Source: Ornithodoros turicata
Taxonomy: Eukaryota > Arthropoda > Arachnida > Ixodida > Argasidae
Assembly (NCBI RefSeq): GCF_037126465.1
Contig: NW_026999348.1
Coordinates: forward strand, 1,168,160-1,232,159
Length of the DNA stretch: 64,000 nucleotides
Reading direction: 5' to 3'
The notes beneath the pieces are model-generated. The model did not search any database. It saw only the letters and a list, made by a program, of their open reading frames with translations, and was not told where the DNA came from. Positions 1 through 12,152 of the stretch are shown here, piece after piece. Made by a program: the position numbers and the translations under genes. How positions within the stretch are numbered: the stretch's first letter is position 1; every line of letters starts with the position of its first letter.

Positions 1-1183
1 TGGAAGATATGTTATATTAATTATAATAACCAGATCAGCGCAGGTCACACATAAATGTAGATCAAATTCACAAAATATACTCGAGATTTCCCGTAACCAT
101 ACAGAAAAACTATCACATTATTTTAGTGTAATAGCATCCGGGCACTACAAATGGAAAGGCCATACTTTAATTTTATAAGTCTTTAGCTCATAACGTTGTA
201 AAATGCAAAATCAACACAAAAGATCATTTTCTTCTTTAAATTTTCAAAGTCAAAACTGCACGCTATTTCTTGCATTTTTGTAAAGATATAGATTAAAAAG
301 TTGTGCATATACTCACACATACTATACAAGATATTTGATTGTGGATTACTTTTATTTACTTAAAACTCGAAGAAAGGGTCACCCGCGTCCTCGAAGACGT
401 TTCGGCACAACGCCGGGTCGCGTTTCCCCAATGCCGTACCCGAAACCGAACGCGATTCTGCGCCCGACGCGTTAACGCGGTACCGCACACGAGTGTGTTG
501 GTTTTTCCGGAAACGGGTTCGTCGACGAGGGTGACCCTTTTTGTCGAGTTTTAAGTAAATTTCGTTCCGAAAATATTCGTAACTTTTAATATCCACGACA
601 TAAAGAATTCGCATTATGTTATAGTGTATACAGAAAATATCAATCCATTCCAATAACTTCTCTGACATCGTGAAAGAGTGCTCCTCAAAGTGAGCGACCT
701 AAAGCTTGCGTATTGTGAAATTACACATTCTACAACACTGAAAAAAATTGCAATACCTGTTCAAATTGTAACTAAACTCTTACTGATGTGTGGTAGTCAC
801 CACTTCTGAATGTGAATCGATAAATTTTAGCAATGAATCCCCAATCAAATATCTTGTATAGTATGTGTGAGTATATGCACAACTTTTTAATCTATATCTT
901 TAGAAAAATGCAAGAAATAGCGTGCAGTTTTGACTTTGAAAATTTAAAGAAGAAAATGGTCTTTAATGTGGAATTTGCGTTTTACAACGTTATGAGCTAA
1001 AGACTTATAAAATTAAAGTATGGCCTTTCCATTTGTAGTGCCCGGATGCTATTACACTAAAATAATGTGACAGTTTTTCTGTATGGTTACGGGAAATCTC
1101 GAGTATATTTTGTGAATTTGATCTACATTTATGTGTGACCTGCGCTGATCTGGTTATTATAATTAATATAACATATCTTCCAT
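1..1183. mobile_element. Foldback element with arms of about 340 bases, cut by the window edge
   Basis: Bases 1-340 are repeated in reverse complement at about 850-1183 with few mismatches. The 510-base loop between them holds a further small inverted-repeat element. No transposase is encoded, and the short frames across it are chance. The left boundary cannot be set because the homology runs to the first base of the window, so the arms may be longer. It is a non-autonomous element of unknown family. Confidence 0.8.
355..554. mobile_element. Small MITE nested in the foldback loop
   Basis: Terminal inverted repeats of about 35 bases begin ACTTAAAACTCGA at the left and end TCGAGTTTTAAGT at the right. 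They enclose a CpG-rich core of about 130 bases, unlike the AT-rich DNA around it. It carries no gene, and the overlapping 71- and 102-residue frames run through the repeats and are not real. Confidence 0.7.
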
Positions 1184-2040
1184 TGTGTTTATGCATAACG
1201 CTCATCTTCATTGTCTATTGGTTAAGCACTTCTCATGGCTGTTCTGTAATCCGCTTCTCCCAAAATCTGATTGCCACTTGGAAATTATTTCATATATGTT
1301 TTTGTGCTGTGTGTTACGAAGACTATGTGATTAGAAATGTAGACTTGGCCTGCACGTCATGCTCGTAAAATCTTTTGTTTGCATTGTGGCATCTGATAAT
1401 AGAATCGCTTTTCCCGAAGGCTTCGTATTATCTCCCAGACACTGAACCCGAATGCGATTGTAAAAGTCGATGACACTGTGTTGCGAACGCTTTGACCTAT
1501 CCCGCCGCAATCAGTTATCTTACCTTATTTCCCGTTTTGCCCTATCTTGGACGGTTCATTTTTCCTGCCCAGTCATACAAATGGACAACTGTGTTGACAA
1601 AAATATTTATTTATTTGATCCGCACTCCAATCGGGTTGCTTGTCAAAGACGCCTTTTCTTCTTCTTTTACTATGTCTGGGCTAGTGCAACTGTTTGAGAA
1701 ATATACATGCACTGTGGAATTTAATTCATGAAATATGATAAGTTTTCACATGAGATTAGTGATCCTTTTTGTAATCATAGACTGACTATCACAACTATCA
1801 CAACTTCTCGCTATTGCACTGATGGTTCTCACATATAGGAATATTAGACTTTTTATAATATAACTTATAATTTTGTTTATAATCATATTGATTAAGAATA
1901 TCTTCTTTGACTAAATGTGTTATCCCTTCTGATTCATTGAAAACTTGTGCGATTACAGTTAATAAAAAAATATTGTGTTTGATCTGTGATACCTATTCAA
2001 TGCTATTGTATCGTACCTGTAATAAGTATGTTCTTTGTTA
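1184..2040. other. AT-rich stretch, no gene recognised
   Basis: Short frames only, with no conserved motif and no inverted repeat that I could recognise. Confidence 0.5.
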
Positions 2041-2044
2041 TGTG

Positions 2045-2500
2045 TATTGTGTTTCTTCTGCTTCAGGTTTTTTGGCTGGGTTTTTCTCCTCCACACAGAG
2101 TCACAGCATAATTTCTGACACTAATGACTTCAATAAATATATTTTCACTTGTACTTTTCTGTATGGCTATCCTTTGCATGTAAACGGCCTACTGCACACC
2201 TGTTGTAGCTGAAAAAAAAAGCTACGATTGAAGTCGGCACAGATTGAAAAACGACGAAAGAAGTCGGCCCAGGCTGAAGGGTAAACGCGCACGCAGCCCT
2301 CCGGTCACGCTCCGCCCACCACAGCAGCCCTCCACCCGAGTGCCACCCCTGTTACAGGTGGTGAAGTTTTTTCGGCTGGGTTTTTCTCCTTCACCTGATT
2401 CACATAATAATAAATATATCTCAACTTGATTGGCATTACAATTGGAATTAAAATATATTTTCACTTGTACTTTTTGTGTATGACCCTTCTTTGCATGTCT
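2045..2500 (+). repeat. Two diverged copies of a repeat
   Basis: The stretch 2065-2185 (GGCTGGGTTTTTCTCC, then ATATATTTTCACTTGTACTTT, then CCTTTGCATG) recurs in the same order at about 2374-2500. Between the copies lies a C-rich stretch beginning with an A-run at 2211. It looks like a duplicated dispersed repeat and is non-coding. Confidence 0.55.
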
Positions 2501-2506
2501 CTGCAT

Positions 2507-2580
2507 GTTATAAGCGCGCGGACAACCCTCCGCACACGCGCCGCGCGGGGAAAAATACGCGCAGGGCTCAGGGCAGGGGT
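2507..2580 (+). repeat. GC-rich dispersed repeat, copy 1
   Basis: About 70 bases beginning TAAGCGCGCGGACAACCC and ending in GGGCTCAGGGCAGGG recur almost identically, inverted, at 36268-36350. The CpG density is far above the surroundings. No inverted ends or coding potential were seen. Confidence 0.75.
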
Positions 2581-3165
2581 CAGAGGTCCAGGTTTCTAAC
2601 TCTCACCCATGTAGCCTCGACACCCTCTCCTACTACTCATCCAGATATATATACTAATGTTTTAGTCGACGGAGATTTGCTGTTTTTGTACAACCTTCAT
2701 TGTACATTTCTTTTGTCTCACTTAGCATGCCTGAAGAAATGCTCTGATATTCATCAAGATGGCTGGTCATTGTTTGATCTGCAGCATTATTGTTCCTGTA
2801 ATCTTTTCACCAACAGAGAATACAAAAGTGAACAAATGGTAAAATATAACTAGCTTGCTAAATTCAAAGGGGAAAGACTAAACTGTTTATACTTCTCTTG
2901 TTTATTTTGTTGCAGGTTTTACAACTCTATCAAGTACGTCAAAACATCAGAGGGCAGGAAGTCCTACTCTGCTTCCTAAATCCCTGGACAATAAAAAAGA
3001 AATATATAGTTTGAGTTGTGACAAAATGTTGCTTCTGCTCTTATATTATATTTCAATAAAATGTTACGATGCATTTGTAGTGTACACTGAAGCCAGTTTC
3101 AATTTGCAGGGCTGTCAAAAGTACTTTACAAAAGCACATCTCAATTACAGTAACAGAGAACTTAA
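2581..3165. other. No gene recognised
   Basis: Low-complexity and AT-rich sequence between the GC-rich repeat and the LINE. No protein motif was seen. Confidence 0.45.
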
Positions 3166-4116
3166 CTCATTACTCTAGGTCTATTCATCGATTTCACCAA
3201 GGCTTTCGACTTATCGAATCACGGTGTTCTATTCTTAAAGCTTGAGCACTACGGTATCCGCGGTATTCCATTAAATTTAATACGCACTTATCTTCAACAT
3301 CGCAAACAGTTTGTTGATATTCAGGGGCAGTGTTCGGGAATACACCACATCACAACCGGTGTACCACAAGGGAGCATTCTTGGGCCACTGCTTTTCATTA
3401 TCTATGTGAATGACATGTTTGCCTTATCAAACCACATTAAGATAGTAGCTTATGCTGATGACACCGCCCTATTCCTGCAAGGAAAGTGTCTCACAGATTT
3501 AACAAGAAAGATGAACAACTTCTTATCAACCTTCTACACCTGGTCTACTAAAAATTATTTGATAATTAACCCCCTTAAAACCAAGGCTGTTGTTTTCCAC
3601 CCACCGCATAAGGCTACTTCCTGTTCCGAATCTATTGTTGTCGGTACAAGCACGATATCTTTTGTCAAGGAGGTGAAGTCACTGGGCGTCTGGTTCACTG
3701 ATACGATGTCCTGGGATAAGCACGTCGGTTACATCACTAACAAAATATCGCGCGTGATCGGCATTCTAGGTCGACACAGAAACGTCCTTCGAACTAAGGC
3801 AAAAGTTATGACCTATAACGCACTGGTTTACCCTCACCTCACATACTGTCACCTAGTTTGGGGAACCACAACGCAAACAAATCTTGAAAGGTTAGTTTTG
3901 TGTCAGAAGAAGGTACTTCGTCACACAGCAAACGTTCCCTTTTTACATCCAACAGGATCCCTCTTCGCGAAATTTAGCATAATCAGAATTATGGATCTCT
4001 ATAAGTACCGTATGTCCATTACATATGCAAGTTCAGTAAAGCAAAATAATCACATCTTTCTAGCCCTAGTCAATTTAACCATGAGATTAACCTCTTATTC
4101 ACTACGCTACAATTAG
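3166..4116 (+). pseudogene. Non-LTR retrotransposon reverse transcriptase, 5'-truncated
   Basis: An open frame without a start codon reads reverse-transcriptase blocks in order: FIDFTKAFD near its start, GVPQGSILGPLLF, then the catalytic YADD at 3451-3462, followed by the thumb region and a C-terminal stretch with LVYPHLTYCHLVWG. This order and the GVPQGS motif are typical of CR1/Jockey-type LINE ORF2. The endonuclease and the first fingers blocks are missing, as expected of a 5'-truncated insertion. The frame opens after a stop at 3163 and ends at 4116. The ATG at 3406 is internal. The enzyme would reverse-transcribe the element RNA at the target site, but this copy is too short to do so. 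Confidence 0.85.
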
Positions 4117-4541
4117 CCCTACTTCACACCGTGTGCACGAACTAACTATGGCACACAGTTGGTTTCATATAATCTTCCACGACATATTAATTCCCATATC
4201 CAAAACAACATTAACATCAGCTGTCTTTCAATTCGCTCAATAAAGGCCATGTATGTTCACTAGGATAGTCATATTATTTCCTGTGTTCTCATAGCTTTTT
4301 TGTTTTATGCATCTTAATGCATTGTGTTCATTACCATTGTCTAACTCCATGATTCATCTGGTTTGCTATTTGTCATTGCTGTTCCCTTCGCATTGTCTGG
4401 TTTGCTGTTTTGTCATTGCTTTATCTGTCGAGTGTAAAAAGGGGGGTCAGACCTCGTCAAGCTGCAGTTTTTGTAGCTTTTTGTCTGCATCCCCCCACCA
4501 AGTGTCATTGGTGAAATAAAATTATTATTATTATTATTATT
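4117..4541 (+). mobile_element. LINE 3' untranslated region with (ATT)n tail
   Basis: It follows the reverse transcriptase directly and ends in AAATAAAATTATTATT, continuing as ATT units to 4541. A short tandem tail is usual for CR1/Jockey-group elements, so 4541 is the likely 3' end of the insertion. Confidence 0.7.
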
Positions 4542-4603
4542 AAGGAATAAATTATTTAGGCATTTTGGAGTACTATGCACACCAATGGTTCATGATTAAC
4601 TTT

Positions 4604-5604
4604 GAACCCAGCAGGGTGTCGGAGCGAACCGAAAACCGGAACCGAAAACCGAAAACAACCGCTATTTTGGTGCGAACCGGAACGGAGTCGAAACCGTATA
4701 AGTTTTTTTCGCTCAGGAGGGAAACCGAAAAATATATTTAACGGTTTCGGTCCAAGAAAAAAACTTCGCCGGTTTGGACTACGGATAGGCGAATGAAACA
4801 GAAGTCGTGTGCTCTGAAGTCATGTCATGTATACTATACGAAGGTTACGGTTACGGTGGAATGTATGTCGGTATACTATGACCCTTCGGCTCCCTTTGTA
4901 ATGGTTTATCGTTCGCGCACGCACACAGACTTAGAGGTACATGTGACTCTCTAGCAACGTGCCGTTAGTGTTTGTTTTAATTTGATTCCCCCGAACTCTC
5001 CTCAACTAAACAGCGAGCTAATGGGGCTGCATAACGGCTTCTTTATCGGTAATGTCGCCCAACGCGTCCCTTGTTTGACAGCAGCTAAGTTGAATAGATT
5101 TACCTATACGCGAGGGCAAGCCCGTGCGAAGTGGCAACTCCTTTGTGGACAAGGACACGAAGAAAATAAAACGGAGCCGTCGAGCGCGTTTGTGAGTGAA
5201 GGTGTTCCTCGATTTGCGTCGTACTCGTGCGGTGGTGCTTGCTGGCTAGACAGTAGAAACAGACATTCGGATGGGACGTGATCGCTCCAACCCAGCAAGG
5301 AAGTACTTTACGTATGACATGACGACAAACAAGTCCGTTTGTAGCATACGCATTGGAACCAGGAGCTACCAATTTCACAGCTGTCTATTAATTAAATACC
5401 ATGTATGCCGAATAAACGGGTTTACATTTTTAACAATGATTTTTTTGTGGGGATGAGTATTCCCAGCAGAAGCGGAACCCGTTAAAAACTGGTATGAACC
5501 GTTATTTTTTTGCTCAGGAGCGGAACCGGTACCTGATCGTTTATGATGTAACCGGAACGAAAACCGGAACGAAAAACGTTTCGCTTCGACACCCTGGAAC
5601 CCAG
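4604..5604. mobile_element. Non-autonomous hAT-like element with 8-base target duplication
   Basis: The direct repeat GAACCCAG occurs at 4604-4611 and 5597-5604. It flanks ends that are inverted copies of each other, CAGGGTGTCGGAGCGAA and its diverged complement. The subterminal regions are rich in repeated ACCGGAAC/AACCGAAAA motifs in both orientations. An 8-base duplication plus a CAGGG terminus fits the hAT superfamily. The internal frames (up to about 100 residues) show no transposase motif, so it would depend on an enzyme from elsewhere. Confidence 0.85.
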
Positions 5605-6194
5605 ATCAGGGGTTAATAATAATTGAAGTCAGCCCTCAAGTCCTTCTTTACAAATGTTAGTTGGTGACATGATAATGAATCAGTTACAAGAACTCCGTTT
5701 AGCAAAACAGAGTTATTAAGTGTTAAATCCCAATCTTGGTTCAATTATTAGTTGACATTTGGAAACGTGGTCACTAAGAAGTATACTAAAAGGTTATGAA
5801 CACAGTTCAGCTGAATGACACTGATGAAAATTATCTTACTTACTCCTCACATTTACGATTGAGACATGAGTGTAACCTACAAATACATCTATGCCCACAG
5901 GTTACTTAAGCCTCCAGGAACAAACTAGTAATTATAATATGCTGTGACAGCAAAAAAAAAAGCAATGAGAAAAACTTGCAGCAAACCAGAAATGAAAATA
6001 TGCTGACAACATTTCTACCGGTCAGCGCACTGATGGGAAAGCATCCCTAATAGCATGCATGACGCAGATCGAGATCCAGTGGAGTACTTTCTATTGTATT
6101 TTCTCGGAGCACCCCATATCCTTCTTGTGAATGGCCGATAGGTGGTATAACAGAATTTCCTGCAGAAATAAGGGTCTCCCGTCCAGTTTGCCGT
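5605..6194. other. No gene recognised
   Basis: AT-rich stretch with only short open frames. No repeat boundary was seen. Confidence 0.45.
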
Positions 6195-6453
6195 TCAAGT
6201 AGCCCGTAAAGACCTCACGGCGCTGCCGTGTATGTTACCATGCTCTTCGGTTTCTCGGATGTATGTAAAAGACACTTGCAGTACTTCGGTGTCAAGGCAC
6301 AGTATTTCGAAATATTCGTTAGTTCTGATGCAATCGTCTGTCTGCTTTTCACACGCATTCTCTACCTCTCGGCAGCAAAAACCGTAGTATCCATCCGTAG
6401 TATCCGTCGGTTTGCATTTCACACATGAACACCTGTACGACGAAAAAAACAGC
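6195..6453 (-). pseudogene. P2X7-like cysteine-rich domain exon or fragment
   Basis: The minus-strand frame contains CSCVKCKPTD, then GFCCRE, then CIRTNEYFEILCLD followed by TEVLQVSFTYIRE. The spacing and the CCRE and CLD..VL blocks resemble the zinc-binding C-terminal domain of P2X7-like proteins, which is widespread in arthropod genes and mobile elements. A 3' splice site (polypyrimidine run ending CGTACAG) lies just before CSC, at about 6449. This suggests the domain begins an exon rather than continuing the upstream methionine frame. A stop follows about 20 codons after the last conserved block. No partner exon was recognised upstream, so it may be a relic. Function here is unknown. Confidence 0.5.
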
Positions 6454-6459
6454 GCTTGT

Positions 6460-6985
6460 TTCGGCTTACACAAGTGCTTCTCCCTGATACATGGAAATTT
6501 CACAAAGCAGTCCATGTTCACGGCACGGTGAGCTACTGCTGAGGACGAATGTGACTCCGATTAATCTCTGGACGAGGAATCTTCTGCTGTGAAGAACACG
6601 CTCTCCAACACGCTAACGCACGAACAACAGTTCTGTGGGAGCGACTGTTCTCGAATGCAGAATTCCAGCGCACTCATGTTCAAGAGGCTCGACATTCTCG
6701 ACGTAGAAAGTGGTCACAAATGCCAACTGCCATTTTCGTTTTCGCCGGATTAGCGCACGGAAGTGCGCATATTAAATGCGTCCTCAACAGATTGCGCGGG
6801 GTCATGCAATTGTTGACAGACCGCACGGTTTCCTACTAGGTCCCTGGACATGCAATTATGGAAAATTTGATTACAGAAAAACTACAGCAATTTCTGCGGA
6901 GTTCTTTGATATTTGAACTTTTGAAGGTTCAAGCTTTTCGCTGAACATAAAGTTTCGACAGGTTTATATTCACTTTTCGGCCCCT
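6460..6985. other. No gene recognised
   Basis: Possible intron or flank of the P2X7-like fragment, then unassigned sequence. No clear exon was found. Confidence 0.4.
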
Positions 6986-8275
6986 TTAAACTGAACAGGG
7001 TTGGTGATTGTAACAATAGGTGAGGGTAAGGTGTTCCATTCGGAAATCGCTAATGGGATGAATGACTACGAAAAACTCAACATTCGGGGTCTAGGGCAGA
7101 TGATGTAAGAAAGATGTTGAATTCGAGTTAGTCGACGACGAGGAGTAGACAAATCAATGTCGACGAAAGGAACCTGTGAATAATATAACCTGTGGAATAA
7201 AGACAGCCGTGCTAATGTTCTGCGAACAAGCGGCCAGGTGGCAGCATCCTGCTTTAAGCCTGCAATGCTGGTGAGTCTAGAGTAATTAGATATTATGAAC
7301 CTTACGACCCTATTCTGAACTGCTTCAAGATCATTAGTGTATATTACTTGGTACGGGCTCCATCCAGCGGCAGCGTATTCAAGTTTACTGCAAACAAAGG
7401 TTTCTTAAAGGTACTGTAAAGCAGCAGGCATACAATTTTATACTGCTGGCTGATTTGACAGCCTGGGTGCTCAGAATACAAATGCCACGAATTTCGTTCA
7501 AATTTATTAGTACCACCTCGTAGTTTATTAGAAAATTCAGATTTAATAATACGGGCAACCCTGTGTCTAAGACCCGACACGAATTCCGGAGTTCCGCCAC
7601 TTGAAGTCGGCGAACATAAACATGCCAATAACAATGGTAGTGTATAGCGGCATCTGCGGGCCGCTACCATCACCACGTCGGCTTGCCTGACGTGGTGCAT
7701 TTTTTCGTGGGCGACTTCCATGGTGTTTCTACTAAGAGTTTGTTACTGATTTCCACGATGTATTAATGTTCTTGTATTTTGAGATAATATATGTCAGGAA
7801 CTACCTCATTTGAACAAACGTTTCAAAGAAAGTTCATGAAGCCGGCTACTTAGCCCATGACTTAGCCGATACAAGGTTGGGGACATGTAACACTGTTGCT
7901 CGACGAATAGGCGATTGTTTCCCACCAGGCGTCGCCCCTCGTCTTTTGACCGCAATTCCAGTCGTGATTAAAAAATATTTGTATTTCTGTCGCACTTAAA
8001 ATTTGCAGTGTTGATTTCTTTTGGAATAAGCTTTCAAATGCCGCTGCCAATATTAACAGCTTGCCTGCTGCTTTACAGTACCTTTAAGCTATTTGTTTAG
8101 CTTTGGGTGTAGACCTCTTCAAATTACGCTTCAGAAAGTCTAGAACTTTATTGGCGCCAGAGAATGTGTTATGCATATGAGTTTTCCAATTCAAATCACG
8201 TGAAAGGTAAAACCCGACGTATATCTACTCAGAGACGGAACTGAGAGTAGCGTCACCAATCTTGTATGAATAAGG
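6986..8275 (-). pseudogene. LINE ORF2 3' fragment, minus strand, split by an insertion
   Basis: On the minus strand, 8275-8088 reads a degraded YLSRDLNWKTH..FLKRNLKRST stretch. After a 675-base insertion, 7404 down to about 6986 reads FVCSKLEYAAAGWSP, then NDLEAVQNRVVRFI, then ISEWNTLPSP. These are the conserved end blocks of CR1/L2-type LINE ORF2, downstream of the polymerase domain. In-frame stops occur in both parts, for instance after the SVSE block and before SFIPLAISEW. It is a dead 3' piece of a different, older LINE from the one at 3166. Confidence 0.75.
7405..8087. mobile_element. TTAA-flanked non-autonomous element inside the LINE
   Basis: The termini AGGTACTGTAAAGCAGCAGG (7409 onward) and its inverse (ending 8083) are each bordered by TTAA (7405-7408 and 8084-8087). 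The LINE reading frame resumes across it, which fixes the insertion boundaries. A TTAA duplication is used by piggyBac and Kolobok transposases. The AGG terminus fits Kolobok better. There is no transposase gene, and the overlapping 125-residue frame is spurious. Confidence 0.8.
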
Positions 8276-8436
8276 ATAAGGATAAGGTGCGCGGGTCGGA
8301 TTATTCCGCAAGGTCTGCGGGTATTCTGCATTTTCAGCTGAAACGTAAACTACACACACTAAACTTTTTTACACTTATGTCAGTGTAACAGGGGTGTATT
8401 TCGCAGTATACACCCAGATCACACTCATATTACATC
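8276..8436. repeat. Flank related to 18770-18890
   Basis: The stretch from 8358 (ACTAAACTTTTTTACAC, then CAGTGTAACAGGGGTGTA) is an inverted, diverged match to 18859-18888 and the bases before it. The giant palindrome may therefore sit inside an older inverted-repeat element whose ends lie near 8350 and 18890. Confidence 0.5.
8431..8436. repeat. Left 6-base target site duplication (TACATC)
   Basis: Identical to 18014-18019. It lies immediately outside the inverted ends of the giant palindrome. Confidence 0.7.
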
Positions 8437-11400
8437 AGTAGTAAGTACTGACCACCTTTATCCGGAAACGCTACAAGGCTTCTGGACGCCATTAATTAGC
8501 AATTAGAGCTAATTGGGACCCCCCACATTAATCAGCATCATCCAATGAGTCATCACACTAATTGGGGAGCGTCTAACTAGTGTCCAGACCACCCTGTGCG
8601 TTTCCGGATAGACGTGGTCATAAAAAATAAAAAAATAGATAGAGACACAGTGGAGAGAAGGAGTTTAGTTGAAGATCAATGACGCCATCTTGAAGAAAGC
8701 GGCCCGGAAAGGCCGCTAACCGTCGCTGGGCGACGGAGCGCAGAAATAGGTTGCAAAGCATTGCAGCTATGACCACAAGTTCCGGACATCCTGTGACGTG
8801 AGCTGTGACGTCATCACGGCATGTCTGGGCAAGTTAGGACAGCTCTGGGCATGCAAGGAGAAAAACACTCGTAATACAGAGGCTGGGAAAGCAAGAGTAT
8901 GCAAACCATCAATAGCTAACAACAAAAAGAATTAGTTACACAACAAATGAGCCCACCAGAACAGGAGCGCAGAACCATGCGACTGCTCCATCGGAGAGGC
9001 AGGCAGAAACTGACTCGTAATGGTTTTTTTCTCCTGTATAAAGCCCCACAGCTGCACCCCCTAGCGGTTACTTTCTCAACTAATCTCACAACAAAAATTA
9101 TTAAGAATCACGCCAGCGCTACTCCCAGTCCCAAGGCAGAAGATGATAGAAAATGGCGGGAATGCCCGGACAACAGCAACCAGCACCCGACGTGCACGGG
9201 CACGAAAATCGCATACAAAGCGGGAACAAAGTTGGCAAAAGCATTGGCAAAGCAAAACACAACAAATCACCTCACCACAGTAGGAGCGCAGACCGATGCG
9301 ACTGCTCTCCATGACAGCCAGCCAGAAACTGAGCAAGCGCGGGGAGCGCACGTCTGCTTTCCGCGACAGCCGGAGAGAAACTGACTGGGGCGCCGCTCTG
9401 CGGCCGCTATGCATACGCGCTCCTAGCGCCCTCTGGGGCGACCACCTCCGAGAGGCTAAGAGTGAAGAGCATTCCTGCGCCCCCTACTGGCCATTCTCAT
9501 TGGTCGTGAGGCTAAGAGAGAAGAGCATTCCTGCGCCCCCTGCTGGCCGTTCTCATTGGTCGTGACGTCATCCTATTCTCTCAGGGCTACCCTGTTTTTT
9601 TTCCACTAATGCTCCTTTGGTCAATCTACAATGAAGCCACAGTATGACGTCATCATGCAGCTGCGTGGGTCAAGGACGCGTACGCTCTAGACAGGGGACA
9701 TATTATTTATTGAATCACTATCCCAAGATTATTTTCTTTATTGTTCTATAACGATTGAATAGGAAACTATTGCAGAAGAGCATCATGCATGAAAGAACTT
9801 GACTTGCAAAAGAACTTGCAAAAGAACAAAATATCCTAACACGTAACTCCATCAACGGCAAATAAGAGGACTAGGTACTCAACAAATCAACACAGAATAC
9901 GGGTAAACAGGAGCGCAGAACTCAGGGCAGCACTATCGTCAAGACAACAATGTTCCTTGTCAAAAAAGAAAAAAATACAAAACGTCAACACAGGAAAGCA
10001 TGCATATCGGGGCATGTCAGAACACGTCAGGACAAATTGTACGACTGCTGGGCAACAGAGGAAAACAAACAAACACTTGAACAGAGTGAAAAAGACACTC
10101 ACCATCATTTTTCACGTTCACAGCATTCCCTCATTGTAAATCCGCTCGTCACAAAATCCACCTGCATCGTCGAACATCATTCACCAGTGACGAACCACAC
10201 ATCCGCACCCCATCAGAGGCAGACAGAACCCCACCGAAGCTACGCTCTTCCACTGACGGTCAACGCCAGGAGCAGAATTTGCGTGTCCAAGAAGTTGTTG
10301 CGCAAGAAAATCCTTGCGCCCCCTGCAGGCCGTTCTCATTGGTCGTGACGTCATCCTATTGTTTCAGGGCTACCCTGTTTTTTTCCACTAATGCTCCTCT
10401 AGACAAGGTCAACCTGAAACAATGGTCTCGTGGTATGACGTCATCATGCAGGTGCGTGGCTCAAGGACGCGTACGCTCTAGACATGGGACCTGTTATTTA
10501 TTGAATCACTATCCCAAGATTATTTCCTTTTCCTTTTTCCTTTTTTTTTCCTTTTCCTTTATTCTACTATAATGATTGCATAGGGAACTATTGCAGAAGA
10601 GCACCATAGAAAAGAGGCGATTGTAGCATTTCATTCCCAAAGTCTTACTGTACAGGGAAAAAATAATGGTTCAGCAAGACATGTCCATCCCAGCCGAGAG
10701 CCATGCAGCTAAGTGAATAATGATGCTTTGTTCCTCCTGAATAAAGTCACACACCTGTCCCCTCGCGGTTACTCTCTGAACTAAATGAATCGCAAAATTA
10801 TTAAGAATAGCTCTACTCCCATTCAAGGCAGCACTATCGTCAAGAATATTTCTTGTACAAAAAGAAAAAAGCTACATGTAGAAGGAAAGCATGTCAGAAC
10901 AAGCCCAGGCATGTCAGTGCATGTTTGTCAGACAACAAGGGGGAAAAAGCAAAAAGAAACGAAGAAGGAAACCAGCATCAAACTATTTCTAAGCACACGC
11001 ACTCCTCTTATTCAAAAACAGTGTCCATCATAAATCCGTCCAGGGCAATACACACCATTTTTCTATTGCTACACTTTTTTTTTCCAGTGACGGTCAATGC
11101 ATTGCTACAGACTGCGTGACGTCATCACATCCTGTCTGAAGAGGAAGACAGCGGCAAAGACTCCTATCATTCATTGAATCGCAAGATTATTTCCTTTGTC
11201 CTACTCTTAATGACATTCATTCTCTCATTAAAATTCAACAAAAAAGCACCGTGCATATTAACGATTTTCACCCCAAAGGCTCATCATGGTCATTAGAATT
11301 ACAGTAAACTACCACTGCTCCTTAAAATAATAAGTGAGACCACTCAACATCACCTCCAGGCTTATGTAATACATGACCCTTTCTATGCTCATACATTCGT

Positions 11401-12152
11401 TGTCTGAGGTTACACCTGCGAGCAAAAAGGCGCGGAAGCCGGGGGGGGGGCAAAGTTCCATTCGCGCATTGCGAGCAAAAAGGCACGAAAGCCAGGAGCA
11501 AAGTTCCATTCGCGCAGGCCAAAGCACAAGACAGAATGCCTTTACGGGAACACGATGGCATTCGTATACTATATTAATGATTATTGCATTGCAGTTTAGA
11601 AAAACTACTACAAAACTATAATTTTAGGAGCCCATTAAAATTCTATTTTGTATGGAAACTATAATTGCCCTATTACTTGGATCGCTATTAATGAAGCGCT
11701 GCAATTTTTTGTCTCTTCCCATTTCAGCCTTGTCATGCAGGGAAGCAGACTCACATCCAAAATAATTAATTTACACTGAGGGTGCCGTGCTTCAGGAATT
11801 CCTATCCTGCATCAGATGCAAGCATTTCTTCACGGATACAGCTGACTTCCTCAACATACCGAGCTCCTAACAAGATCTAACAAACAATCAGAGAAACCCT
11901 CTTCTCAGCTGTACCATGCGACTTTCTTCTGCGTAAAATCGTTGATTTGAGGAAGAGAGCAGCGAAAACTTGCGCGCACTTGTGCTTGACTTAAAAAACC
12001 TGAAGCATATGCCAATAAACCAAGAAAAAGACATTCATGTCTGCTATCTGATAGTGCCACATACACAGACGCATTGTTGCAAAGAAAGCACAGGACAGGG
12101 ATACACAAATTTCCTTAGGTGAGCAGGGAAAAGGCTTAAGACCTCAGGAATA
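8437..12152. repeat. Left arm of the giant palindrome
   Basis: It is made of reiterated modules. The block GCGCCCCCT..TGG followed by CATTGGTCGTGACGTCAT occurs near 9533-9570 and 10316-10353, with a partial copy at 9477-9510. Long stretches around 9560-9770 and 10340-10570 are tandem relatives. It contains six TGACGTCA octamers (8806, 9563, 9645, 10346, 10436, 11117) and four CTCF-like GC-box motifs. No protein-coding gene is convincing. Confidence 0.8.
9533..9570 (-). promoter_or_regulatory. CTCF-like / CCAAT / CRE composite module (left arm)
   Basis: Within 38 bases there is a GCGCCCCCTGCTGG box (CTCF core consensus, minus orientation), an inverted CCAAT box (ATTGG) and the palindrome TGACGTCA (CREB/ATF site). 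Related modules are at 9477-9510 and 10316-10353. Mirrored copies on the other arm are at 16083-16120, 16890-16927 and 16970-16983. Binding by CTCF, NF-Y and CREB is inferred from sequence only. Confidence 0.5.

Noticed and set aside
360..668. 102-residue frame in the foldback at the window start
   Set aside because: It runs through both terminal repeats of a MITE, and its opposite strand is equally open.
7344..7721. 125-residue minus-strand frame
   Set aside because: It crosses the border of the TTAA-flanked insertion and reads the LINE in the wrong frame.
8947..9565. Open frames of 145 and 89 residues in the left arm with relatives in the right arm
   Set aside because: The mirrored frames exist only because the arms are inverted copies. 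Lengths and frames differ between arms and no domain is visible.
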